Shown here piece after piece: positions 9,364 through 18,357 of a stretch of 49,439 nucleotides of DNA. Made by a program: the position numbers and the translations under genes. Source of the DNA: Gammaproteobacteria bacterium (GTDB taxonomy: Bacteria; Pseudomonadota; Gammaproteobacteria; Nevskiales; Nevskiaceae); assembly GCA_022599775.1 (NCBI GenBank), contig JAHZLQ010000055.1, positions 1-49,439 of the forward strand, read 5' to 3'. The stretch's first letter is position 1, and every line of letters begins with the position of its first letter. Under the pieces are notes generated by a model that worked only from the letters and a program-made list of their open reading frames with translations, ran no database searches and was not told where the DNA came from.

Positions 9364-11532
9364 TTACTCGGACTTCGCGTTGAGGCCGCGACGCTCCAGC
9401 AACGGCCCGATTTCGGGTTCGCTGCCGTAGAACTGTTCGAACAGTTCGGAGGCATCCACGCTGCCGCCGCGCGACAGCAGCTTGGCGCGCAGGTAGTCGC
9501 CGTTGGCGCGTTGCAGGCCGCCGTGGGTGCGGAACCAGTGCTCGGTATCGGCGGCGAGGACTTCGCTCCAGATGTAGGCGTAGTAGCCGGCCGAATAGCC
9601 GCCGGCGAAAACGTGTGCGAAGTAGGGCGAGCGGTAGCGGGGCGGCACGGCGTAGAAATCGACGCCGTCGGATTTGAGCGCGGACGCCTCGAAATCCATC
9701 ACCGCATCGGCGGCCGGTGCTTCGTTCGCGGATATCTGATGCCAGTTCTGGTCGAGCATCGCCGCCGCCAGATACTCGGTGGTGGCGTAGCCCTGATTGA
9801 ACTTCTTGGCTGCCAGCACCTTGTCCATCAGCGCCTGCGGCATGGGCTCGCCGGTCTTGTAGTGCTTGGCGTAGTTGGCGAACACCGCGGGCTCGGTGGC
9901 CCACATTTCGTTGTATTGCGAGGGATATTCCACGAAGTCGCGCGGCACGTTGGTGCCGGAGAAGTATGGATACTCGACCTGCGAGAACAGACCGTGCAGG
10001 GCATGACCGAATTCGTGGAACGCGGTGTCCACTTCGTCGAAGGTCATCAGCACCGGTTCGCCCTCGGGCGGCTTGGGAATGTTGAGGTTGTTGGTGACCA
10101 CCGGCATCGTGCCGAACAGCGTGGACTGGTCGACCAGGCTGTTCATCCAGGCGCCGCCCTGTTTGGTGCTGCGCGCGAAGTAGTCCATCAGGAACAGGCC
10201 GAGTTGGCTGCCGTCCTCGTTGAAGACTTCGAACACGCGCACGTCCGGCTGATAAACCGGCAGGTCGGTGCGTTCCTTGAAGCTCAGGCCATAGAGCTTG
10301 TGCGCGGCGAAGAACACGCCGTCCTTGAGCACGTGCTCCATTTCGAAGTAGGGGCGAACCTCGGCGGCATCGTAGTCGTACTTGGCCTTGCGCAGCTTCT
10401 CGGCGTAGTAGTCCCAGTCCCAGGGCTGCAGCTTGAAGCTCTTGGAGCCATTCGCTTCGGCCTCGGCGTCGATCTGCTTCTGCAGTTCGGCGGCCTCGCT
10501 GCGTGCATTGGCCACGGCGGCCGGTGCCAGCTCGCCGAGGATGCGGTTGACGGCGGCCGGGGCGCCGGCGGTCTCGTTTTCGAGCACGTAGGCGGCGTGA
10601 TTCGGGAAGCCCAGCAGCGCGGCGCGCTGCGCGCGCAGCTTCACCATCTTGGCGATCAGGCCGGTATTGTCGAATTCACCGCTCTGGGCGCGGCCGGTCG
10701 AGGCCTTGAAGATCCGTTCGCGCAGGCTGCGGTTTTCGAGCTGGGACAGCGGCGGTTGGCCGGTGGTGTTCTGCAGCGTGATCACCCACTTGCCCGGCAG
10801 TTCGCGCGATTCGGCCGCGGCCGCAGCGGCGGCGATCTTGGCGTCGGTCAGGCCCTTGAGTTCGGCGAGGTCATCCACGACCACGGCGCCGGCATTGGTC
10901 GCCTTCAGCAGGTTCTGCTGGAACTGCGTGGTCAGCGTGGAAAGCTGGCTGTTGTAGTCCTTGAGCGTGTCCTTGTCGGCGTCGGACAGTTCCGCGCCGG
11001 CGTGCACGAAGTCGATGTAGTAACGCTCCACCAGGCGCAGGCCCTCGGCGTCCAGGCCCAGGGTGTCGCGGCTGTCGTACAGCGTCTTGATTCGCGCGAA
11101 CAGGTCCGCGTCGAGATAGATTGCATCCTGATGCGCGGACAGCTTCGGTGCCATCTCGGCTTCGATCTCGTCGATCTCGTCATTCGAATTGGACGACGAA
11201 AGATTGAAGAACACGGTGGCGACGCGGCTGAGCATGCGCCCCGAGCGTTCCATCGCCAGGATCGTGTTGTCGAAGCTCGCCGGTTCGCTGTTGTGGACGA
11301 TGGCATCGATCTCTTCACGCTGTTCGCGCATGCCGGCTTCGAAGCCCGGCCGGAAATCGGAATCGCTGATCGTGTCGAACGGCGGCAGGCCGTAGGGCAG
11401 CGTGCTTGGCGCAGCGAACGGTCCGGTGCTGACGGTCGTGGTCATGGTGTCCTTGGTGGGCTTTTCAGGCATGGGCGTACAGGCGGCGGCGAGCAGGCCA
11501 CCGGCGGCCAGCATCGCGATCAATGCTTTCAT
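9364..11532 (-). CDS. dcp: M3-family peptidyl-dipeptidase (Dcp-like), lipoprotein
   Basis: 722 residues from ATG 11532 (MKALIAMLAAGGLLAAACTP). The signal ends in a lipobox (AAAC), so the enzyme is probably lipid-anchored in the envelope rather than cytoplasmic like E. coli Dcp. The zinc site HEFGH is at 506-510, followed by the Dcp-typical SGTNVPRDFVEYPSQYNEMW, whose glutamate gives the third ligand. The family removes dipeptides from peptide C-termini. Length is close to other Dcp proteins (about 680) plus the leader. A longer start exists but would bury the signal. It is single-gene, with its own terminator, and is divergent from the DUF748 gene. Confidence 0.93.
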   Translation of the reverse strand: MKALIAMLAAGGLLAAACTPMPEKPTKDTMTTTVSTGPFAAPSTLPYGLPPFDTISDSDFRPGFEAGMREQREEIDAIVHNSEPASFDNTILAMERSGRMLSRVATVFFNLSSSNSNDEIDEIEAEMAPKLSAHQDAIYLDADLFARIKTLYDSRDTLGLDAEGLRLVERYYIDFVHAGAELSDADKDTLKDYNSQLSTLTTQFQQNLLKATNAGAVVVDDLAELKGLTDAKIAAAAAAAESRELPGKWVITLQNTTGQPPLSQLENRSLRERIFKASTGRAQSGEFDNTGLIAKMVKLRAQRAALLGFPNHAAYVLENETAGAPAAVNRILGELAPAAVANARSEAAELQKQIDAEAEANGSKSFKLQPWDWDYYAEKLRKAKYDYDAAEVRPYFEMEHVLKDGVFFAAHKLYGLSFKERTDLPVYQPDVRVFEVFNEDGSQLGLFLMDYFARSTKQGGAWMNSLVDQSTLFGTMPVVTNNLNIPKPPEGEPVLMTFDEVDTAFHEFGHALHGLFSQVEYPYFSGTNVPRDFVEYPSQYNEMWATEPAVFANYAKHYKTGEPMPQALMDKVLAAKKFNQGYATTEYLAAAMLDQNWHQISANEAPAADAVMDFEASALKSDGVDFYAVPPRYRSPYFAHVFAGGYSAGYYAYIWSEVLAADTEHWFRTHGGLQRANGDYLRAKLLSRGGSVDASELFEQFYGSEPEIGPLLERRGLNAKSE

Positions 11533-11664
11533 GGATTTCCCCGGAATCAAACGTCTAGGATGCACCAATCGTCCACATGGTCGCATCCGGTGGTGGTGGC
11601 TGCGTCTTGCATTCAGCTATGCGCGCTATGCTCGATCGGCATTCATTCCGATGGGCGGAATGCC

Positions 11665-12858
11665 TTGAAACGAACACACAAGAGCCTGCTGGCGTTGTCG
11701 ATCGTGCTTGGCGCCTTGCTGATCGCGCGGGCCCTGCTGCCGTTCTGGGTGGCCCACTATCTGAACGACAAGTTGGCGAACATGGGCGACTATCGCGGCC
11801 ACCTGCAGAGCGTCGATCTGGCGCTGTGGCGCGGTGCCTACCGGATCAAGCAGTTCGAGATCCGCAAACGCGATGCGGCCGAAAAAGAGTTCATCCCGTT
11901 CCTCGACGCACCCCTCACGGACATATCCGTGTCCTGGCGCGCCCTGTTCAAGGGCGCGATCGTCGGACGCATTGAATTCGTGAATCCGCAACTGAATTTC
12001 GTCGACGGCGCCAGCGACAAGGACGATCAGGCCGGCCAGGGTGTCGACTGGCGCGACACCCTGCAGGGTTTGCTGCCGATCCAGCTCAACGAAGTGGTGG
12101 TGCGCGACGGCGCCATCCATCTGCGCAATTTCCAGTCCACACCGAAAGTCGATGTCTACATGAGCGAGCTGGACGCCACGGTCAGCAACCTCACCAATGC
12201 GAACCGCGACGACGGTGCCCAGGTGGCGCGACTCGATGCGACGGCCCTGGTGCTCGGCGGCGCGCCGTTCGAAGCCTCGATGCAGTTCGATCCGCTGGGC
12301 GAGCTTACCGATTTCGATCTGGAAATCCGGGCCTTGAACGTGGCTCTGCCGCAGCTCGACGATTTCATGCGTGCCTATGGCGGTATCGATGCGGAGTCCG
12401 GAACCGCCGATCTGGTGCTGGAGCTGAATGCCGACCGCAAGCAGGTCGACGGCTACGCCAAGCTGTTGTTGCGTGAGCTGGACATCGTGAGCTGGAAGCA
12501 GGATGTGCAGGTCGACAGGGACAATCCCTTCAGCGTGGCCTGGGAAAGCCTGGTCGCCGGCGTGATGGTGCTGCTGTCGAACCAGCCGAACGATCAGTTC
12601 GCGACGCGAGTGCCGATTCGCGGCGCCGTGGATGCCGTGCACGGCCAGGTCTTGCCGGCCTTGATCTCGATTGTCCGCAATGCCTTCGTCGAGGCCATGC
12701 GCCCCAATTTCGAAGATCAGGACGGTTCATCCGAAGCCGCTGAAGCCGACGCCAAACCCGCAGTCGAAGAAGACGGCGACCCCGAAGCGACCGACGCCAA
12801 GTCCGCAGACGAGGACTCGCCCCGGCCGATCGGCCCCCGACATGGATCGCCGAAATGA
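11665..12858 (+). CDS. DUF748-like envelope protein
   Basis: 397 residues if translation begins at TTG 11665 behind GGGCGGAA. No ATG is available in frame close to the hydrophobic N-terminus (LLALSIVLGALLIARALLPF), which forms a signal anchor. The body contains the DUF748/AsmA-like beta-rich pattern (YRGHLQSVDLALWRGAYRIK, PQLNFVDG, DGAIHLRNF). The C-terminal 45 residues are acidic and low-complexity. Such proteins are associated with the envelope and possibly lipid transport; function here is unproven. The following gene overlaps by four bases. Confidence 0.8.
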   Translation: MKRTHKSLLALSIVLGALLIARALLPFWVAHYLNDKLANMGDYRGHLQSVDLALWRGAYRIKQFEIRKRDAAEKEFIPFLDAPLTDISVSWRALFKGAIVGRIEFVNPQLNFVDGASDKDDQAGQGVDWRDTLQGLLPIQLNEVVVRDGAIHLRNFQSTPKVDVYMSELDATVSNLTNANRDDGAQVARLDATALVLGGAPFEASMQFDPLGELTDFDLEIRALNVALPQLDDFMRAYGGIDAESGTADLVLELNADRKQVDGYAKLLLRELDIVSWKQDVQVDRDNPFSVAWESLVAGVMVLLSNQPNDQFATRVPIRGAVDAVHGQVLPALISIVRNAFVEAMRPNFEDQDGSSEAAEADAKPAVEEDGDPEATDAKSADEDSPRPIGPRHGSPK

Positions 12859-13481
12859 GTGCACGGTGGCATGCCGAACGCAGCGAGGATGCCGGCGCGG
12901 TCGTGCACCGACTGCGAGTCGACGGCCGGCCGATGAGTCACCGCGAAGTGATCGCGGCCTGGTCGGATTCGGCGGCGTTTCGTGAGTTCTATCTGAAATT
13001 GCTGGCGGCCTGGCCCGGCCCGGCATTCTTCTGGGAATATCCGCCGCTGGATCGGGACCGGCTCGATCGGCCCAGCGAATTCGTGCTGGTGGATGCGCCG
13101 CAACTGGCGCTGACGCCTGCCGATCCGGAGCCGTTCGCATCGATGCTGGTGCCGGTGCCCACACCCGAGCAGCCCGCGGTTTTCGAGAACCTGTCGCGGG
13201 ACGCGGACCTGATCGTGCCGCGACCGCAGGCCGGTCTCGAACCGGCTGCATTCGCCCATTTCGCCGCGTTCGCGCGGGCCGCGCCCGCGGCCTGCAAGCA
13301 CGAACTGCTGGTTGCGCTCGCGCGCGAGCTGCTGGCGCGGCTCGACTACAGAACGCTGTGGCTCAGCACCTCCGGTCTCGGTGTGGCCTGGCTGCATCTG
13401 CGGCTCGATCACGCGCCGAAGTACTACCAGTACGCGCCCTATCGCGACCCCGCGTTCGAAACCGCGTTCAGCGCGCGCTAG
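12855..13481 (+). CDS. DUF6940-like protein
   Basis: 208 residues, with ATG overlapping the DUF748 stop (ATGA 12855-12858), so the two are translationally coupled. The pattern SHREVIAAWSDSAAFREFYL, FFWEYPPLDRD, FVLVDAP and KYYQYAPYRD matches a widespread uncharacterised family in which a W-E-x-P-P segment and a Y-x-x-Y-x-P-Y segment are invariant. No signal peptide is seen, so it is probably cytoplasmic. Function unknown. Confidence 0.8.
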   Translation: MSARWHAERSEDAGAVVHRLRVDGRPMSHREVIAAWSDSAAFREFYLKLLAAWPGPAFFWEYPPLDRDRLDRPSEFVLVDAPQLALTPADPEPFASMLVPVPTPEQPAVFENLSRDADLIVPRPQAGLEPAAFAHFAAFARAAPAACKHELLVALARELLARLDYRTLWLSTSGLGVAWLHLRLDHAPKYYQYAPYRDPAFETAFSAR

Positions 13482-13612
13482 GCATGGGTCTGGCACAACA
13501 GTGCGCTGCTGGTGCGATGACGCGGGTGCGAATGGCGCCGGACCGCAGCGAAGCTTACGCAGACACGCAGCCGTGAAACGGTTGCGATCCACGAACAAGA
13601 GCTGGAGGGACC

Positions 13613-14206
13613 ATGGCAATCAAGAAGCCGTTTGTGACCGACATCAAGAACATCCGGGCGCGCGCCCGCGAGCACATGGAGCGCGGCGCCGTCACTGCCG
13701 GATACAGGGCAGACCGCGAGACGGTGCTCAAGATTCTCAACGAGGTGCTGGCCACCGAACTGGTCTGCGTGCTGCGCTACAAGTACCACTACTTCATGGC
13801 CGACGGCATCAACGCCAAGGCGGTGGCGGCCGAGTTCCTCGAACACGCGCAGGAAGAGCAGGCCCATGCCGATATGATCTGCGAGCGCATCACCCAGCTC
13901 GATGGCAAGCCCAATCTCAATCCGGACGGTCTGCACACGCGCAGCCACGCCGAATATGTGGAAGGCGAGAATCTCGTCGAGATGATCCAGGAGGACCTGG
14001 TGGCGGAACGCATCGCGATCGACAGCTACCGTGAAGTGATCGAATACTTGGGCAATGACGACATCACCACGCGCCGCATCATCGAGCAGATACTCGCGCA
14101 GGAGGAGGAGCACGCCGAAGACCTCAGCTCCCTGCTCGAAGAACTCAAGGTGGCGGACCCCAAGCCGGCCAGCGAAGTGCAGAAGCCGCGCAGCAAAAAG
14201 AAGTAG
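13613..14206 (+). CDS. Ferritin-like (bacterioferritin-type) protein
   Basis: 197 residues. A four-helix di-iron pattern is complete: E49, E82-x-x-H85 (EEQAH), E132 and E164-x-x-H167 (EEEH). The N-terminal 25 residues are basic and the C-terminus is lysine-rich (RSKKK), like DNA-associated or stress ferritins. A strong ribosome-binding site (GGAGGGACC) precedes ATG 13613. It probably oxidises and stores iron or detoxifies peroxide. The haem ligand methionine of classical bacterioferritin was not identified. Confidence 0.9.
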   Translation: MAIKKPFVTDIKNIRARAREHMERGAVTAGYRADRETVLKILNEVLATELVCVLRYKYHYFMADGINAKAVAAEFLEHAQEEQAHADMICERITQLDGKPNLNPDGLHTRSHAEYVEGENLVEMIQEDLVAERIAIDSYREVIEYLGNDDITTRRIIEQILAQEEEHAEDLSSLLEELKVADPKPASEVQKPRSKKK

Positions 14207-14212
14207 CCCGGC

Positions 14213-15688
14213 TCAGCGTGACAGGCGCCGTTCCAGCACGCGGAACAGCTGCTGCGTCAGCAGCGCCAGCGCGGCCGCGGGAACGGCGCCTTCGAGGATC
14301 AACGTGAGGTTATCGAGACGGATGCCGGTGAGTATCGGCTGGCCGTAGCCGCCGGCGCCGATCAATGCCCCCAGTGTCGCCGTGCCGATGTTGATCACGG
14401 CGGCGGTGCTGATACCGGCCAGTATCATCGGCAAGGCCAGCGGCAGGTCGATGCGCAGCAAACGCACCCGTCGCGGCAGGCCCAGCGCGGCGGCGGATTC
14501 GCGCAGGCCCTGCGCGATCCCGTCGAGTCCGGCCACCGTATTCCGTACGATCGGCAGCAGGCTGTAGAAGAACAGGGCCGCGATCGCCGGCTGCGCGCCG
14601 ATGCCCAGCAGCGGAATCAGGAACACCAGCATCGCCAGTGCCGGAATGGTCTGCAGCACGGAAGTGGCGGACAGCACGGCCTGTGACAGACGCGGCCGCT
14701 GTGCCGCGAGGATGCCCAGCGGCAGTCCGATCATCAGCGCCAGCAGCAGAGACAGTCCGACCAGCGCCAGGTGCTCCAGCGTGCGCTGCCAGAGGCGCTC
14801 CATCAGGCGCCAGACCGAAGCGCCGCGGCCCGCCGCCGGTTCCAGGTCCAGGAAGCTGCGTGCGACCTCCGCTTCCGTCCGGCCTTCGATCTTCACCGCC
14901 GCATTCATCGCACGCATCTGTTGGCGGTCGATGCGTCCAGCCAGCGAATCCAGCAGTCGGCGCAAGGCCGGCGTGCTGTCGTAGGCGTTGATCCGATACA
15001 GCAGCACCGCGTCGTAACGCGGGAAGTAGGCGTGATCATCCTGCAGCGCCAGCAGATCGTAGTAGGCGATCTCGGCGTCTGTGGTGTAGAGGTCGATCAC
15101 GTCGATGTCGCCGGATTCGATCGCGCGATAGGCCAGGTCGTGATCCATGCCGCGCACCTGTTGCGCATCCAATTGGTAGCGCGTGCGCAGCCCGGGCCAG
15201 CCATCGCCGCGGTTCATGAATTCGTTCGAAAGTCCGAAGCGCAACCGGGGATGCGCGCGCAAATCGCTGAGACTTGCGATCCCGAGCGCTTTCGCCTGCT
15301 CGCGGCGCATGCCCAGAGCGTAGCCGTTGTCGAACCCCAAGGGCTCGGAAAGACCGATGCCGAGCGATGCCAGCCTGGCGGTCAGTGCCTTGCGATCGAG
15401 ACGCTTGGCATCCGGCAGCAATTCCTGGGTCAGTGTGCCCGTGTATTCGGGATACAGATCGATGCTGCCGTCTTGCAGCGCCCGCCACAGGATCGCGCTG
15501 CCGCCGAGTGCCGGTCGGTGTTGCACGGACAGGCCCAGCGCCCGCGCCTGTTGCTGCACGAGTTCACCCAGAATCACCGATTCCGTGAAATTCTTGGATC
15601 CCACCTGCAGCGCGGCTTGCTGCGCCTGCGCGATCAAGCAGACGCACAGGGCCAGCAGGGCCGCCAGCAGTAGCGAGCATCGCTTCAT
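14213..15688 (-). CDS. Osmoprotectant ABC transporter, fused binding protein and permease
   Basis: 491 residues. After a signal peptide (to about residue 23, AQAQ) comes a betaine/choline-type binding domain: VGSKNFTESVILGELVQQQA, then IDLYPEYTGTLTQELL. Residues about 305-491 form the inner-membrane permease with several helices and an EAA-like loop (AAALGLPRRVRLLRIDLPLA). Order is binding domain first, as in OpuC/YehZW-like fusions. The family imports glycine betaine, choline or related solutes. The stop converges with the ferritin-like gene, 6 bp apart; its start overlaps the ATPase gene upstream by four bases. Confidence 0.92.
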   Translation of the reverse strand: MKRCSLLLAALLALCVCLIAQAQQAALQVGSKNFTESVILGELVQQQARALGLSVQHRPALGGSAILWRALQDGSIDLYPEYTGTLTQELLPDAKRLDRKALTARLASLGIGLSEPLGFDNGYALGMRREQAKALGIASLSDLRAHPRLRFGLSNEFMNRGDGWPGLRTRYQLDAQQVRGMDHDLAYRAIESGDIDVIDLYTTDAEIAYYDLLALQDDHAYFPRYDAVLLYRINAYDSTPALRRLLDSLAGRIDRQQMRAMNAAVKIEGRTEAEVARSFLDLEPAAGRGASVWRLMERLWQRTLEHLALVGLSLLLALMIGLPLGILAAQRPRLSQAVLSATSVLQTIPALAMLVFLIPLLGIGAQPAIAALFFYSLLPIVRNTVAGLDGIAQGLRESAAALGLPRRVRLLRIDLPLALPMILAGISTAAVINIGTATLGALIGAGGYGQPILTGIRLDNLTLILEGAVPAAALALLTQQLFRVLERRLSR

Positions 15689-16419
15689 GCTGACGGCAGC
15701 TCGCGGCGTGCATCGAGAAATTGCGTGACGAACGGCGCCGCGGGCTGGGTGCGCAGCGTCTCGAAGCTGCCGTCCTGCACTACGCGGCCGTGCGCCATCA
15801 GTACCAGTCGCGGCGCCAGATAGGCGGCTTCCGCCAGATCGTGCGTGACCAGCACCACGGTCTTGCCCAGCGACTCGAACATCTGCCGCAGCTGAGCCTG
15901 GAGTTCATGTCGCACGATCGGGTCGAGTGCGCCCAGCGGTTCGTCAAGCAGCAGCGCGGGTGGGTCGCACATCAAGGCACGGACCAGCGCCACACGCTGG
16001 CGCTGCCCACCCGACAGCGCTTGCGGGCGTCGTGCCAGCAGCGCGTGCGGGAGTTGCACCTGGTCCAGCAGGACTTCGGCGCGCGCCAGGACGCGGTCCT
16101 TGTGCCAGCCGAGATGGCGCGGCAGCAGCGCGAGGTTGTCGCGCACGCTCAGGTGCGGAAACAGGCCGCCGTCCTGAATCACATAGCCGATACGGTGGCG
16201 CGCTTTGAGCAGCGAGCGTCCGCGCAGCCGCTGGCCTTCGATTGCGATCTCGCCACGGTCCGGCGTTTCCAGCCCGAGCAGCAGACGCAGCAGGGTCGAT
16301 TTGCCGCAACCGCTGCTGCCGATCACGGCCGTGGTCGTACCGGCGGGCAGCTGCAGGCTGATGTCGTCGATGGCCGGCTGCGCGCCGTAGTGGCGGCTGA
16401 CGTGACTGAGACAAAACAT
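15685..16419 (-). CDS. Osmoprotectant ABC transporter ATP-binding protein
   Basis: 244 residues. Walker A GSSGCGKST is at 34-42, the Q-loop near IQDGG, signature LSGGQ at 135-139 and Walker B ALLLDE at 155-160. The protein lacks the tandem CBS domains that ProV/OpuCA carry for ionic-strength sensing (those are about 380-400 residues), so osmotic gating must occur elsewhere or be absent. It is the first gene of the two-gene operon and powers import by the fused permease next to it. Confidence 0.92.
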   Translation of the reverse strand: MFCLSHVSRHYGAQPAIDDISLQLPAGTTTAVIGSSGCGKSTLLRLLLGLETPDRGEIAIEGQRLRGRSLLKARHRIGYVIQDGGLFPHLSVRDNLALLPRHLGWHKDRVLARAEVLLDQVQLPHALLARRPQALSGGQRQRVALVRALMCDPPALLLDEPLGALDPIVRHELQAQLRQMFESLGKTVVLVTHDLAEAAYLAPRLVLMAHGRVVQDGSFETLRTQPAAPFVTQFLDARRELPSA

Positions 16420-16527
16420 GCCGTGGCAGAGTTCTTGAACGGTTGCGGGTCGGGCCCAGCTTAGCGTCTGCTCGTCCGCGGCGGCGCCGTCCTATGATGG
16501 GCGCGAATTTTTTGTGGAGCAGCGTGA

Positions 16528-17376
16528 ATGTCGTTCGAGTTGTCCCTGTCGCCGACGCTGCCGGAGTTGCTGCGTAACGTCGCCCTGAGTGAACTGGATT
16601 CGGCATTGTCGCGCTTGCAGCGCGGGCGGCCCAAGGACATTCATTCGGCGCGCAAGCACTGCAAGAAGCTGCGCGCCTGGCTGCGGCTGCTGAGCCCGCG
16701 CCTGCCCAAGGACAGCCGCAAGGCCATGGATCACGCGGTGCGTGACGCGGCACGCGCCGTGGCGGCACGGCGGCAGGCCAAGGTGATGCAAGAGACCCTG
16801 CTCGCGCTCGCGGAGCACCACGACAGGCACGCGGCGGCATTGAAGGATTTGGTCCGTCCGGTGCGGCGTGCCGTGCTCAAGGGCGAGCATGCCAAGGGGC
16901 GCGAACTGGCGCAGCAGCAACTGGTGCCGCTGCGTGAGGCGGTCGAAGCCCTGGATCTCAGCGCCGTCGATATTGCCGCGATCGAGGCCGGATTGCGCAA
17001 GGGCTATCGCCAGGCGCGCCAGCGCGGACGCCGCGCGGCAAAAAAGCCCGATGCCGAGTCGATGCACGACTGGCGCAAGCGCTGCAAGGCACATGCTTAC
17101 CAATGCGCCTTGCTGGTGCCGCTGTGGCCGGTATTGGAGGATCGCGGCCATCGACTCGACAGGCTCAACGACGCGCTGGGAGAACATCATGATCTCGCCG
17201 ATCTGCGTGCCGCGCTGCGGTCGATCGATGCCCTGAATCACGACATCGAACAGCTCATCGACGCCGAGCAACAGCGCTGCACGCGCGCGGCGCTGGCCTT
17301 CGGCGACACCCTGTTTCACGACAAATCCGGGGACTGGTCTTTGGCGCTCGGCGAGCGACGGGTGCTGCCGCGATGA
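16528..17376 (+). CDS. CHAD domain protein
   Basis: 282 residues, almost all a CHAD domain: conserved basic helices with DIHSARKHCKKLRAWLRLL, MHDWRKRCKAHAYQ and LNDALGEHHDLADLR. CHAD domains bind polyphosphate through these histidine/arginine/lysine surfaces, and many associate with polyphosphate granules. No CYTH triphosphatase domain is fused. GTGAATG at the start is preceded by GGAGC. The acetyltransferase gene overlaps the stop by four bases. Confidence 0.9.
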   Translation: MSFELSLSPTLPELLRNVALSELDSALSRLQRGRPKDIHSARKHCKKLRAWLRLLSPRLPKDSRKAMDHAVRDAARAVAARRQAKVMQETLLALAEHHDRHAAALKDLVRPVRRAVLKGEHAKGRELAQQQLVPLREAVEALDLSAVDIAAIEAGLRKGYRQARQRGRRAAKKPDAESMHDWRKRCKAHAYQCALLVPLWPVLEDRGHRLDRLNDALGEHHDLADLRAALRSIDALNHDIEQLIDAEQQRCTRAALAFGDTLFHDKSGDWSLALGERRVLPR

Positions 17377-17912
17377 ATGCATCGGCCACCGTGATCGAAA
17401 CCGAACGCTTGATGCTGCGCTGCCTGAGGCCGGAGGATGCTCCGTTCGTTCTGCAACTGCTGAACGATCCGGGATGGTTGCAATACATCGGTGATCGCGG
17501 TGTCCGCGATCTGGACGCCGCCCGCGCCTATATCGTGGACGGACCGATGGCGATGGTTGCGCAATACGGCTTCGGCCTGTGGCACACCGCCTTGCGGCAG
17601 GGCGGGCAGCCGATCGGTTTGTGCGGCCTGCTCAAGCGCGATCATCTGGACGATATCGATCTGGGCTTCGGCTTTCTGGCGGCGCATGTCGGCCAGGGTT
17701 ACGCCTACGAGGCATCCCGCGCCGTGCTCAAGCATGCGCGCGCGGTACTCGGCCTGCGTCGTGTCGTCGCGGTGACGACGGTCGCAAACACGCGCTCGGA
17801 CGCCCTGTTGCGGCGCCTGGGTTTCGGGTACGAGACCATGATCGACTGGCCCGGCGGCGAGCGACTGCGCCTGCTGGCCTGCACGCCTGAAGCGGCGGAG
17901 GATGTTTCATGA
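17373..17912 (+). CDS. GNAT acetyltransferase (RimJ/RimL-like)
   Basis: 179 residues. The N-terminus IETERLMLRCLRPEDAPFVL and the acetyl-CoA loop GFGFLAAHVGQGYAYEASRA (about 98-117) place it in the RimJ/RimL group of GNAT enzymes, which acetylate N-termini of proteins or small amines. It overlaps both neighbours by four bases (17373-17376 and 17909-17912), giving a tight three-gene operon. Substrate unknown. Confidence 0.9.
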   Translation: MNASATVIETERLMLRCLRPEDAPFVLQLLNDPGWLQYIGDRGVRDLDAARAYIVDGPMAMVAQYGFGLWHTALRQGGQPIGLCGLLKRDHLDDIDLGFGFLAAHVGQGYAYEASRAVLKHARAVLGLRRVVAVTTVANTRSDALLRRLGFGYETMIDWPGGERLRLLACTPEAAEDVS

Positions 17913-18343
17913 AACGCTGGCTGGTCGTTGCGATGATCGTCTTCGGGCTGCTGCTGGTATTTGTCGGCGGCGGCTCGGATCGGGGCCAGGCCTCGGGGCC
18001 GAAACTGGCGTCCGACCGCGTGCTGGCCGATGCCTATGCCGATCAATTGAGCGATCTGCAGGTCCAGGGCGGCGGTACCGTGATCGCGGTGCTGCCGGAC
18101 GACAACAAGGGCTCGCGCCATCAGCGATTCGTGCTGCGGCTCGAATCCGGGCAGACCTTGCTGATTGCGCACAATATCGATCTGGCGCCGCGCATCGAAC
18201 GTCTGCGCGAAGGCGACTTCATCACCTTCAGTGGCGAGTACGAATGGAACCCGGAAGGCGGCGTGGTGCACTGGACGCATCGCGATCCGGCGGGCCGGCA
18301 CGCGGACGGTTGGCTGCAGCGCGCCGGGCAGATCTACCGGTAG
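17909..18343 (+). CDS. DUF3465 family secreted/anchored protein
   Basis: 144 residues. The N-terminal hydrophobic segment (WLVVAMIVFGLLLVFVGGG) is a signal anchor. The rest has the small beta-barrel pattern of DUF3465: VQGGGTVIAVLPDDNKGSRH, QRFVLRLESGQTLLIAHNID and GEYEWNPEGGVVHWTHRDP. The family has an OB-like fold and unknown function. It is the last gene of the CHAD operon and converges with the RES toxin gene, 14 bp apart. Confidence 0.85.
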   Translation: MKRWLVVAMIVFGLLLVFVGGGSDRGQASGPKLASDRVLADAYADQLSDLQVQGGGTVIAVLPDDNKGSRHQRFVLRLESGQTLLIAHNIDLAPRIERLREGDFITFSGEYEWNPEGGVVHWTHRDPAGRHADGWLQRAGQIYR

Positions 18344-18357
18344 ACCAAGCCCGCGGA

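Noticed and set aside
9259-11664. N-terminal 800 codons of a plus-strand frame ending in the DUF748 protein
   Set aside because: They are antisense to the Dcp-like gene. Only the part from TTG 11665 has a signal anchor and family similarity.
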